From Brachionus plicatilis (taxonomy: Eukaryota; Rotifera; Eurotatoria; Ploima; Brachionidae), in the NCBI GenBank assembly GCA_010279815.1, contig QEOQ01000378.1:220894-284893 (forward strand): 64,000 nucleotides of DNA, given 5' to 3'. Each line of letters starts with the position of its first letter. Positions within the stretch are counted from its first letter, which is position 1. The position numbers and the translations under genes were made by a program. Shown piece after piece: positions 43,601-54,500 of the stretch. The notes under the pieces are model-generated. The model was not told where the DNA came from. It saw only the letters and a program-made list of their open reading frames with translations, and did no database searches.

Positions 43601-46511
43601 TAATCGAGCGTAGCGCATTTTGCATAGATTTTGCACGTCAATAGCAGAATTTTAAAGTTGATGCAAATTTGAATGTTGCACCATTCTGCATTCACAGAAT
43701 TAATTTTATACTTTTAGAAAAAAAGTTATTTAATTTTTTACACTTCTGTTCTTTTATACTGAACTTTACAAAATCCTTGAAAAGATAAAAAATCTTGATT
43801 ATTCAATTTTTGTTATTTTTTCATGGTCAGTCAATTTAAGAATTTTTATTTTTCTTTAAAAAATTTGAAAATAGTGTCTAATTAAAGCCAAGTCTAGATT
43901 GGAGTTACCTGGACTTGAGGACTTGAAAAATTACTGAATCAAGTCTGGACTTAAAATTTTTCTCTAAGCTAAATTTCTATTTGAAAATGCTAATTTCAAA
44001 ATAGGTGTAATATTAGCTGATTAAGCTGTTGTTAATTAAAATGTTATTTCATGAATAGCTTCTATAAATGCATAAATGTAATCATAACAATTTATTAAAT
44101 ATTATCTGACATCTTCTCGAGCAAAATAAACAAAATTTATCTATTTTTTTAAAAAAATATTTTTATCGTCACTAAAACAAAAATGAAATAGAAAAAGGCA
44201 ATACAAGATTAAAAAAAAAAATGATAATAAAAAAAACTGGAGACAAAGTTTCAATTTTTTTGGTTGATTTTTCTAACTTGATATTTCTTGACCATCTGAT
44301 TTTTTTTAGAAAAAAAATTGGAATCAAAATTTAAAATAAATGTTAATATTTTTATTCATACATTTTATTTAAAAATAAAAATTTCGAAATAAGTTCAAAG
44401 TTTTTTAAAATATATATCAGATATTAAAAAAATTAAAGAAAAAATATGAATTGTCTCCAGTGTTTTTTATTGTCATAAAATTTATAAAAAAATTTACATT
44501 TTTAAGATATGTTTTCAATTTTTAATTTAGTGCAAAGTTTTTTTTTAAACGTAAATCAGTTATGAAAAATTAAAAAAATAACATGAATTTACAATTTTTT
44601 CTACAGTATTTTTTATTTTCATTAAATTAAAAAAAATCCAATTAAAAATTAGTCATTGAATAAAAATAAATATATTTTACATGAAAATAAAAATAGCTTA
44701 AATTAAATCTCTAAACGCAAAATTAAAAGTAAATTTTCTTCAATAAAGTTTTTTACAATTAAAAAATAACTAAATTTTTTTTTTAAATTTTACATTTTTG
44801 GATTTAAATAATAAAAAAAAAAAATTAAAATCAAATTTTTTTTTTGCTTATAAAAATTTATTGATAAAGGTTTCGAAAAAAATTGATTTTTCCGAAACAG
44901 TCGATGAAGACTGCGAAGACACCCAGCGCAAACTCAACCAATTCAACCACGAAACAATTGAGCTGTTCAAAGGAGTGCCACGCTGCATCATTCTCTTGTC
45001 AAAGTTCAACAACGAATACCACAAAAAGTACGGTCGACAGTGCCGAGTGGCCGACTACGGCTTCACCAAGCTCTACGAACTGTTGGAAAGCATTCCCCAC
45101 ATAGTCCAGATAGTGGACGCAGAGTTCGAAAAAAAATTGACTCTCACACACCGGGTCCAAGTGAAACGCTTTTCAAACGATCTGCTCAAAGTGCTCAAAA
45201 CCCACAAGCAAATGTTCGCCGACGAGTTTCCGTTCATGTTCGAAAAGCACTTTGGCAAAGCCTTTGACATTCGCGACTACGGGGTCTGCTTTTTGGAGGA
45301 CATGCTTGCCGAGCTGCCCGACTCCATCATCACCAGAAAAGAAATAGACCAGCGCACCTTCATCCAAATACCCAAAATAGTCCAGGACGACCACGAGATA
45401 ATGTGCATAAGCCGGCTCAAAGTGGACATCATCGACATGCTCAAGCCAAGGCCAAGATTTTCCATCCAATTCAACAAATTCATTCCAAACTACCACCACC
45501 ACTTTGGCCGACAATGCAAGCTAAGCCACTACGGATTCTCCAAATTGGTCGACTTGCTCGAGTCAATGGTAGACGCTGTCAGAATAACAAGCAAAGATGG
45601 CATCCAGTTTGTTCAACTCCAGCCCGATATTCAAATTGATTTGATATGCCAAAATTTGGTCAAATTAATTGAGGAGTCCAATTTGAAGATACGCGCCAAT
45701 CTCATCAAATTGGAAGAGTTGTTCACCGCTAAATTTGGCTCGGTGCACTACCAGGACCTGAATTGTGCCAACTTTGGCGGGCTTTTGGCCCTGCTGCCTT
45801 TGGAGGCCCATCTGATTCAACTTGAGTACAATGGCCTGGACATGGTGCTCAGCGTTGAGCCTTTGAATGAGAGAGACTGCAGACGTGTGTGCAAATTGCT
45901 CATGAACAAGCTCATGGACGATCTGGAAGAGTTTGTGGTAAAATTTATGACAGAGATAAAGTGCTGCAGTTTTGGTCAATTGTGGGAGTTTTTGATGAAA
46001 CAGTATGACTTGAGTGGCAAAGTGGTCAACAGGAGACAGTTGAATTATGTTGTTAAAATGATGGGTGATTATTTTAATCAGATGGATGACGGAAAAGTGC
46101 TCGCCATGAACAGTTTGATCACTGGTCTGAGCGAATTTTACTATTTTGCCAAGCAAATTCGAAATTTGTTCAAATTGAACAATTTGTTGGACATTTCGTT
46201 GAATGATTTGGAGAATTTGTACAATCAGACTTATGGTAATAAGACAGGACTGCCCATAAAGAGATTTGGCTATGTGGATGCCCAGTTGTTGCTGAGTCAA
46301 GGTCTTTGTTTGATCGTGAGCATCAAGAAGTATCAGAATGATAAGCGAGTGTGTCTCAATCGAGAGTTTTGGCGTAGGATTTTTTTTTTTTTTTATTTTA
46401 AATTTTTAAAATTTAAACAAAATTTTTCTTTTTTTAGCTAAAACTTTTTTTGACTCGAGTAGTTTGAGCGAGTCGTTCAACTCGTCGTGCTTTTCTCCGC
46501 CGCAGAAATAG
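40603..46511 (+). CDS. MARF1: MARF1-like RRM and LOTUS protein without a visible NYN nuclease
   Basis: Exons 40603-42147, 44870-46373 and 46438-46511 join in phases 0 and 1 (introns 2722 and 64 bp) and encode 1040 residues. MARF1 controls oocyte meiosis and mRNA stability. A Ser-rich N-terminus (1-240) is followed by one RRM (about 248-325, LHVKNLDYKISMDEW). Around eight LOTUS/OST-HTH domains come next, for example LEHLITCAQDVQI, YHKKYGRQCRVADYGFTKLY and FIPNYHHHFGRQCKLSHYGF. The short last exon ends FNSSCFSPPQK. Mammalian MARF1 is about 1740 residues with an N-terminal NYN ribonuclease, absent here. The start is the first ATG of the frame; AAAGCTTTAG one base before it looks like an acceptor, so a further 5' exon or leader is possible. 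Confidence 0.9.
43395..43790. mobile_element. Foldback element in MARF1 intron 1
   Basis: Arms of about 150-170 bp pair imperfectly: GTGCAACATTCAAA near 43517 with TTTGAATGTTGCAC near 43665, and outward AAAGAACAGAA with TTCTGTTCTTTT, and GTGAAATTCAGT with ACTGAACTTTAC. The interior has CTGCA/TGCAG words. It has no coding potential. Confidence 0.6.
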
Positions 46512-47285
46512 ACAATTTTAAATGAATTTTTTTTAATCAATTTTACAGAATTTTTTATTTTAATCAAATGATTTTTATCTGTCATGTAAAGCCATTTTAT
46601 TCTATGCATTTATTTAAGGAGATTATTGAAGAGAAATTTTTTAAATTCTAAAAAATGAGTTCAACCAATTTTGCTCTCTTTTAAATAGACCTTGATTTTA
46701 TTACACTCAATTAATTGACTTTAAAAAAATAATCCAATTTTTTTTAAGAATTTTAATTTAATTTTTTTAAATTCTAATAAATGTATGTCCAATTTTTTTA
46801 TTCTAAGCCATTTTTATTTTTGATTTTTAATTATATCTATAATGATATTAATAAAAAAATGACATTAATTTTAAATCAATTTAATTTTATTAATACACAA
46901 AAACAATAATCATCCTTCCTTTGTCGGACTTTGCTTATGTACCATTTTTTTTGTTCATTCATTGGTAAAAGTACCGGAATTGGTAAAGATTTGAAAAAAA
47001 CTCACAGTCAAAATTTTAATTTAAATTTTTTTATAATTTTATTCTGTTATCAAAAGTGATTAAATCAGACCTATGAAATTTTCTGAAAAAAAATTTATTT
47101 GGTAAAATAAAATCTTTTTTCCTTATTGTTTCTTTATTTGACTGTTGGTTTGCAAAGATCGGTCGCCAAATACTTTTCCATCTCTTTCAAGTTTCTCAAC
47201 TTCCACGAAAAAGAAAACTTAACTAGACCTCCAATTTGTCTTCTTTTTCAAATTTTAATTTAATCAAATTGCCATTAAAAGAAAG
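46512..47285. other. AT-rich 3' flank of MARF1
   Basis: No gene is seen. Several AATAAA-like words could serve as poly(A) signals for MARF1. Confidence 0.45.
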
Positions 47286-47319
47286 CATTTGGCAGGGTCT
47301 GGCATTATGGTCTAATATT

Positions 47320-47710
47320 TGAGCTCATTAAGATAAAGGAAAAGGCTGATCTAAACTTAAGAGTCTATGGAAATAAAATTATTAAACATTACGAAACTAA
47401 ATTTCTTGGTATTAATTTTGATTCTAAATTAAATTTCAGTTTAATGATAGATGAAATTAAAGAACGTTGTAATCGAGGGTTAAATTTAATAAAAATGTTA
47501 TTTAATAAAAAAAATGGCGTCTTAATCATTTAATTCATGAAACGTTCACTACCAAAAGATACACTAGCAGTGACTTCTTTATAATTATTTTCTATATTCT
47601 ATTTTGATTGATCTTACTTTAAATTTTAAATTTATTCTTTTCTATTTTAGTTCTAATTTAATTAATTTTTAATCTAAGAGTTTTTAGCTTGGCTCAGATA
47701 AACAATAATT
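47320..47710 (+). pseudogene. LINE reverse transcriptase relic with 3' tail
   Basis: KEKADLNLRVYGNKIIKHYE, TKFLGINFDSKLNFSLMID and EIKERCNRGLNLIKMLF is the end of a Jockey/RTE-like reverse transcriptase, stopped at 47531. The 3' UTR ends in TTAGCTTGGCTCAGATAAACAA, akin to the tails at 32720-32955, so this is likely their parent family. Most of the element is missing. Confidence 0.7.
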
Positions 47711-47889
47711 CCAAACAAAAAAAAAGTGTGGAGAAACAAAAAACTAGATGTATGATTTAGACATAAAAAATAAAAAAGAATTAAATTCCGTAAAAAGCTG
47801 AGGAAAATGTATGAAATCAGTATAACAATATGATGCAGATGGGTCAAAAGCAATTTTAAGAATTCAAGTAAAAATTTAAGCATTGGGGA

Positions 47890-48236
47890 AATGTGAAGTT
47901 TTAGTACAAAAATTACAGTACAAAACGTAAAGACTTTAAATTTTTTTTTCTTAATTGTGCAAAAATGGTTCTTTAAAGAGTACAATATTGAAAAAGTTTG
48001 TACAAACGAATTCTAAGCTCTGCAAAAACTCTGCAATTTATTGCATAGTTTAATCAAGTATTTTTTGATGATGTGCATTTTACGGTAAATTGCAGATTTT
48101 CGCAGAGCCAAGAATTCTTTTGTACAAATTTGTACAATATTGTACTCTTAACATAACTATTTTTACAGAATTAGAAAAAATTTTTTTAAAGTTTTTACGT
48201 TTTGTACTGTAATTTTTGTACTAAAAATTTCACATT
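47890..48236. mobile_element. Foldback element, ~150-bp arms
   Basis: AATGTGAAGTTTTAGTACAA at 47890 pairs with the sequence ending at 48236. The arms stay complementary through ACAGTACAAAACGTAAAG, GAGTACAATATTG, GAATTCT-AGCTCTGC and CTGCAATTTA to the centre. It has no coding capacity and probably spread as a MITE. Confidence 0.75.
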
Positions 48237-48351
48237 ACCAAGTATTGCGTTTAGTTTTCAACATATAGAAAAAGAAAGTTAAATTTGGTATTGTGAAATT
48301 CGAATACAAATTGAACAAAATTATTTTGTTTTTTGATAAATAGATATAAAC

Positions 48352-48843
48352 TAGTGTTGGATGCGGCCAAGACTAACCGGTACATTACACGGACGGTTTT
48401 TTGCGGCATTTGGCCGGCCAGCTTGGCGGCTTAATTTTTGGACCGCCAAATTAAACGGCCAAAAATATACGGGCGGTAAAAAAACCGGCCAACTTTTTGG
48501 CGGGCGGCCATTAGTTTCTATATATATTTTCTTTAAAAAATAAAATTTTTTTTTTGTTTCTTTTATTCTTTAAATAAATTTTTTTTTATTTTTTTGAATA
48601 AAATTTTTGAATTTATTTTTTTTTTAAATTAAAAAACTACTTTTTTTAAATAATAAATATATTTTAAATTATCTTAATTTTTTATTTTATTACCGGTTTT
48701 TTGGCCGCCCGTATATTTTAGACCGTTTATTTTGGCGGTCCAAAAATTAGGCCGCCAAAAAGTTTGCCGGCTAATGCAGACACGGTCACGGTTTCTGAAA
48801 ATTTTGGCCGGTAAAGTGGCCGCTTGTACGGATCCCAACACTA
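48352..48843. mobile_element. Complete hAT-type MITE with 8-bp target duplication
   Basis: The ends TAGTGTTGG... and ...CCAACACTA lie between perfect 8-bp duplications ATATAAAC (48344-48351, 48844-48851). Inverted arms of about 160 bp are GC-rich with many GGCCG/CGGCC words, set in AT-rich DNA. TAGTGTTG ends and 8-bp duplications are hallmarks of hAT. The two open frames in the arms are artefacts of composition. Confidence 0.88.
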
Positions 48844-48872
48844 ATATAAACGATAATAAAACAAACTCAAAA

Positions 48873-49063
48873 AAATACTGTAACAAAGTGCAACATAACT
48901 TGTTAAACTAATAATTTTTCAAATTTAAAAAAATTGAAAAAAATTAAACATCAATAAGAATAAAATTGATTATTGATTTGATTTACTAAAAAAATAAAAT
49001 AAAATAAAATTTTTGTTTGATGTAAAAACGGTGCAAATTATGTTGCGCTATGTTGCAGTATTT
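48873..49063. mobile_element. MITE with AAATACTG(T/C)AACA ends
   Basis: AAATACTGTAACAAAGTGCA at 48873 pairs with the sequence ending at 49063 (TGCGCTATGTTGCAGTATTT) with few mismatches. It is about 191 bp and non-coding, and lies 22 bp after the hAT MITE's target duplication. Confidence 0.6.
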
Positions 49064-49805
49064 ATTTTAAAAAATATTTTATTAACCTTTAATTTTAATT
49101 TTATCAAAAAATAAAGAATTTTTGTCCTATTTCTATTTGAAATTCACAACACCTTAAATTTTAGATTTTTTTTTTGTTCTGAAATTTATCAAAGCCCAAA
49201 ATTTTATGGCAGATTGTAAAAAATTTTTCACATTGTTTCTCATTTTTAATGTTTTCTGTACAATTTTTTCGATAATTTTATTTTGAATTTTCATAAATTT
49301 TTTATTAATTTTCTGAAATATTGCGTAAAAAATTTGAAAATTATTTACATTGTGCCAAATTCGACCGTAATGTACTTGAACATAGTTGTAAAGATAAAAA
49401 AAGTCACTACTGAATGGTTTCTTTCTGTCACCATATTGAATTAACTCTTACATTAAATTAACCCTATTAATATTTACGATTTTATTCTTTTTTGTAACTT
49501 AGAATTTTAATCATAATTGGGTTCCGTGTTTTAAGTGCAACCTTAAAAATGAATGATTAAAATATTTATATGATTTAAGCATTAATTAATTGATAAAAAT
49601 TTTAAAAATTTTTGAGAAAATTGCTAAAGAAATAAAAAGAGTCCGAGAAATCCTTCGACTTTTTAGATTTTACAATTCATTAATTTAAATTGTTTATTTT
49701 CTTAAAAATGAAATTATCCAAAAAGTATCGTTCTAATTGATGACATTGAATGGAATGACGCAAAAGTTAAGGAAGTCTCAAATAAAAATTTTCTTGAAAA
49801 AAAAG

Positions 49806-49878
49806 TGCCGAAACTCGGGATCGAACCAAGGACCTTTAGATCTTCAGTCTAACGCTCTCCCAACTGAGCTATTTCGGC
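49806..49878 (-). tRNA. tRNA-Phe (GAA), copy 5
   Basis: Identical to copies 1-4 but on the minus strand. Its flanks do not match those of the plus-strand cluster. Confidence 0.97.
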
Positions 49879-50021
49879 TTTAAAATACTCATCTAATTCA
49901 AGACAAATGTGCATACATAAAGACAATAAAAAAAACTATTCTAAATAATAACTAATTATTTATTAAAAAAAAATTTAAAATAAAAAATTTGAATTTGATT
50001 TATCTTTTTTTTCATTAGAAC

Positions 50022-50342
50022 ATGAATTCTTTGAACAAAATTGAAATTGCCCAAGATGGTAGCACAAGTGATTACTCAAAAACATTTACCATAAACAATG
50101 AAGATCATACACTGGCAAACGCATTGCGCTACATGATAATGAAGAATCCAAACGTTGTTTTTTGTGGTTACACAGTGCCGCATCCAAGCGAGACCAAAGT
50201 CAACTTCAAAATTCAAACAAACCAAACAGTTACCGCTCTCGAGGTGCTGGAAAAAGGTCTTGTGGATTTGCAAGATGTTTGCAAACACGTACTGACAACA
50301 TTTGACAACGCGGTGCAAGATTTCCAACCTATGCAAGTCTAG
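50022..50342 (+). CDS. POLR1D: RNA polymerases I and III subunit RPAC2 (AC19)
   Basis: The 106-residue product is the AC19 subunit, which pairs with RPAC1 in the alpha-like heterodimer of Pol I and Pol III. NNEDHTLANALRYMIMKNP and VVFCGYTVPHPSETKVNFKI are the conserved dimerisation (D-L) domain. A helical tail (VLEKGLVDLQDVCKHVL) completes the full-length domain. The ATG is three bases after TTTTTTTCATTAG, a strong splice-acceptor-like site. AATAAA at 50395 precedes LIPT2 by about 90 bp. Confidence 0.95.
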   Translation: MNSLNKIEIAQDGSTSDYSKTFTINNEDHTLANALRYMIMKNPNVVFCGYTVPHPSETKVNFKIQTNQTVTALEVLEKGLVDLQDVCKHVLTTFDNAVQDFQPMQV

Positions 50343-50492
50343 CATTTTAAAATTTCTAGATAAAAAATAAAAAAATTTGTTTTTATTGTTGTTCAATAAA
50401 AATTCTCTAAAAAAAATTTCTTCATTTTTTTCCAAGATCTTAAACACTTGGTACTCAATCAAAAAAAAGCCTAAAAAAATCCACTTTTCAAG

Positions 50493-51197
50493 ATGAAAAA
50501 GTTGGTCCGTGTGATTAACCTAGGGCGGATGGAATACAACAAATGCCTAAAAATTCAGCAGCATATTTTGGCCGAAAATTTGAGCAGCCCAAACTCAAAC
50601 AGCCTGATCTTAGTAGAACACGATCCAGTGTACACAGTTGGTCTACGCAAGCAAACTTATTCAAAAGAATATTTGGAAAATCTGGCAAAATTAGGGGCTC
50701 AGGTGACAAAGACAGACCGAGGCGGTCTCATTACATTTCACGGACCTGGCCAACTTGTTGCATACCCAATTTTGAATCTAAGAAACTTTGAGCCAAGCTT
50801 AAAATGGTACGTATCGCGTCTGGAAGAGATCATCATTGATTTGTGCAAGGTGAATTTTGGTCTAACAGCCTACCGCATGTGTAACATTGGATACACAGGT
50901 GTGTGGTGTAATGACGCAAAAATAGCCGCCATTGGCATTTATGCCAAGAGGCTGATTACTTATCATGGCTTGTCGCTGAACTGTAATGTAGATTTGAAGT
51001 GGTTTAGCAACATAGTGCCATGTGGCATCACAGACAAGTCTGTTAGTTCATTAAGCAAGATAATGGACCAAAATTTGGCGGTCAAGCAAATAGAGCCTAT
51101 GTTTTTGAACAGTTTTAGCCGAGTGTTTGATTGCGATTTAGATTTTGTGAATGAAGAGCAAGTTCGGGACTTAATTTATAAAGTGGTGGACAAATAA
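50493..51197 (+). CDS. LIPT2: Lipoyl(octanoyl) transferase, LipB family
   Basis: LIPT2 moves the octanoyl group from mitochondrial acyl carrier protein to the glycine-cleavage H protein, the first step of lipoate synthesis. The 234-residue product has HDPVYTVGLRK (43-53), the substrate motif RGGLITFHGPGQLVAYPIL (76-94), catalytic Lys143 in AKIAAIGIYAKR, and catalytic Cys177 in IVPCGITDK. Length fits the family. No strong import peptide is evident, although the N-terminus (MKKLVRVINLGR) is basic. It lies 150 bp after POLR1D on the same strand, with CCACTTTTCAAG directly abutting the ATG. Confidence 0.95.
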   Translation: MKKLVRVINLGRMEYNKCLKIQQHILAENLSSPNSNSLILVEHDPVYTVGLRKQTYSKEYLENLAKLGAQVTKTDRGGLITFHGPGQLVAYPILNLRNFEPSLKWYVSRLEEIIIDLCKVNFGLTAYRMCNIGYTGVWCNDAKIAAIGIYAKRLITYHGLSLNCNVDLKWFSNIVPCGITDKSVSSLSKIMDQNLAVKQIEPMFLNSFSRVFDCDLDFVNEEQVRDLIYKVVDK

Positions 51198-51435
51198 ACT
51201 ATGCGGAAGTTGAAATATTTTATTAATTAATTTCCTATTTAGAATAAATTTAATTTTCCTGTTTTATTCGAACACTCTATTATCTATTTATGTGTTAATC
51301 TCAAATCAAGTATGTAAATATCCGAATTTTTGTAAGCTAATCAACAAGTTTAAGATAAATATACAAGGTATTAAGTTTTTTATTTTATTTAGTGGATGAA
51401 AAAAGTGTTTCGAGTTGATTAAGCAAAAAAAAAAG

Positions 51436-51508
51436 TGCCGAAACTCGGGATCGAACCAAGGACCTTTAGATCTTCAGTCTAACGCTCTCCCAACTGAGCT
51501 ATTTCGGC
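51436..51508 (-). tRNA. tRNA-Phe (GAA), copy 6
   Basis: Identical in sequence to the other five. It ends 239 bp after the LIPT2 stop, on the opposite strand. Confidence 0.97.
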
Positions 51509-54500
51509 TTACAATACCTTTAGAGTTTAAATACTTTTAAAGTCGCCTTGAGAAGCATTTTAAAGTTATTAGATAATTTGTTTTGGAAAATGTCACCTTT
51601 ATATTTATCCTTTAGGAGAATTGTTGGCTTATCTTTAGATAGAGTTAGCATTGTTTTTCATCATAATCAAGTATTTTAATTACCCTAAGAATGGATGCTG
51701 ATTTTTGTTAAGATTATTAAAAAAAATTAATTTAAATTTTTATTGCTGGTTAGATTTGCTAATAAAATATTAATACTGTTAATTCATATTTTAGCTTTTA
51801 AATAAAACGCTTAAACTCAATAGTCTTTATTATGTGAAAAATTAAATAGATAGAAAATGTTTATCTAAAAGTTAAATTAAATAAGTTAAATTATTATCTT
51901 GTTTGAGAAATATTTTTTAGCTTAAGCAAATAGATCTTTTAAAAAAAATATAACAAAATTTTATTTAAAATTTAAATGCATTTGTATTTTTTTAGAAAAG
52001 GATTTTTGTTTTTATTTTCACATTAAATACGAAGTTCACTTCGACATGGTGTATAATAAAAAGTATAAGATTTATTTTTAAAGTATCTAAAGAAAATCTA
52101 TATATACTATTTTGAGTAGATCTAGAAAAAATATTTTATTTCTTGATGAATTTTTAAAAATGTTTCAACTAGTGATTTTTCTTTTGTTTTTTTATAGAGG
52201 TTAGAATTTTTAAAATATAAATTATCTTCTAGTATAACAGTTAATGTTTATTTTATTTATCAATTTTCCAAAAACAAAAAATTCGGTTTTTTTTGCGACC
52301 ATTTTTGATAACTGATTCTTTGTTTTTTTTTAAAAAGATTTAAATATTTTGTTAAATCTTGTAAAATGTAATATTGGTAAAAAAAATAATTTAGTTGGTA
52401 TTAAGAAGGAAGAAGCTGATTAAAAACAGTTGAAAATTTTTTTTCAAATATTTGATTGTATGTAAACTCTGGGACGCTAATTATTTCACAATAATTAAGA
52501 TTTAGATCAACAAAAAAATTTCCCCTATTTGTTTAATATTTTGATTTTTCTAGAGGAAAAAAAATTAAATATATTAATTTTTTAATTTAAAATTATCTTC
52601 GAATCGTCTTGCAATTAAATTTTTTTTGTAAATCAATTTTATAAAAACACTTGGAATTTGAATTTTTTTCAACTTAACTTGATATTTTTTTTAGATTTTT
52701 CTCTTTCGTTTTGTTAACCTATGTGCTTTTTAAAAATTCTTGTTTATTTGTTAATCTATTCTCAACTAGAGCTCCTTCAAAATAAAAAAATAATGTCAAG
52801 TTTAAGTTAGTTAAGGCACACAGGATAAACAAATTTTTTTATATTTATTATTTTTATTAAATTATTTTTAATTAATTATTCCAGTTATACAAATTTGCTA
52901 TGACAATAAAAATTAATTTCAAAAAGATTGTTAAGCTCAAAAATTTTTCCATTTATTTTTCACAAATTAATTCAGTTTGTTTAATAATCTAAAATTGATC
53001 TAATCGCTTTGATCTTAAACTTCAATTTATCTTCATTTTGGTTGTTTATTAAACCATACCTCGTGGATCACAAAGTAATCAATTTTAACTTTCTTTAAAA
53101 TACATTTTTTTTATTTTCAAAAATTTATTTAATTTTATTTATTTTGAATAAATATTTTACAAAAAAATAAATTCCAAACTTTTAGATAAATTTTTTTAAG
53201 CTAAATAGAAAACTAAGCCACAGTTTGTTTATCTGGATACCTAGTGGCAGGAAAATTTCAAAAAGCAAAACATCTTATTAATCCAAATGTTAGAGCAGTT
53301 ATATAATTGTATTAAGAAGTTCAAATTAAAGCCTAATTAAAAAAATATATTTTTTTATCTGAACAAATCGAACCTATCTTCAAGTAAATAGGCTCAGAAA
53401 GCAACTTTGAATATCAGTAAGAAAAAAAAGTAAAAATTAAAAAAACGTGTTCACTTCTAAGGATTAAATATAATGGAATAAATATATAAAAATCATAATA
53501 TAACAAATCTTTTGCAAGAGTGGTCTAACTTTTGTTATCTGAATTTTTCTATTTAGATATGGCCAATTAAGCAATGGTAGTGCTGGTCGATTGAACTTTG
53601 TTTTAAGTCTCGGTTAGTTTAAGAAAAAAAATAAGGTTAGGATACCGCGGCTGTGGTCAAATAGAGCCTTAAATACGAAACGCAAACAGAGGAACGTTTA
53701 ATTGCAATTTGTTAATTAGAGTTGTAAACCTATCTATTGTCCAAAAGAGAATAAATGCTTAGGAAAACAATTTAGTAAGGAAAAATAGGTAAAAATCACA
53801 TATGATAATAAAACAAGATATTAATCTCTTCTATTTGGAAAACACAAAAATCAGGAAAATCAAACAAATAAATAAAGTTTGTTTTATAACATGGTCAAAT
53901 ATGTCCCAAGCATATTTGTTCATCATTTTATTTAGCATAGATGGGCTTAAATTGGGCCTTAATTTTAAAAAATTTGTTTCAATTCAGGGCTGTTTTTGTC
54001 TTAACTTAATCTTAGTGTATTAGTGAGAATTTCGAGTATTCATTCTCTCGTGAGTATATTTTTCTAAGCCAGCTCCTTTATTTGATTATAAGCATGAACC
54101 AAGCCCTTATAATAAGTTTAAATAACTTTTTAATTTTATCTAATTTGAATAGAAAAATAATCTAATTTTTCCTAATCCTTTATTCAGATGATAAGGGTGC
54201 ATGTATTGTCCTATTTTGTCTTCGTTGCACTCACAAGCCTTAAATTTGTTCAAATTGAACTTGATTTATTTTTAATTTAAGATTATTGATAATTTAAAAT
54301 AAATTTTTTACTCACTTTTTTTTAAATTAAAAATATCATATTTAGATTTCGCCAATGATTTTTTTTTTAACTGGAAAAGAAAATATTAAAATTTTTATTT
54401 TTTAAGATCAATTATTCTTTTAATTAGCAGGCCTCAATTTAAAAATAGTCACTGCCTTTTTTTAAATTAAATTTAAATTTGAGGAATTGAAAAAAATAGC

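Noticed and set aside
45665..46300. 211-codon minus-strand frame inside MARF1 exon 2
   Set aside because: Antisense shadow of the LOTUS-domain coding frame.
48361..48886. Two Gly/Arg/Lys-rich frames in the hAT MITE arms
   Set aside because: They are produced by the GC-rich inverted arms, one on each strand.
53802..54023. 73-codon frame in the intergenic region
   Set aside because: A/T-driven composition, no start context and no domains.
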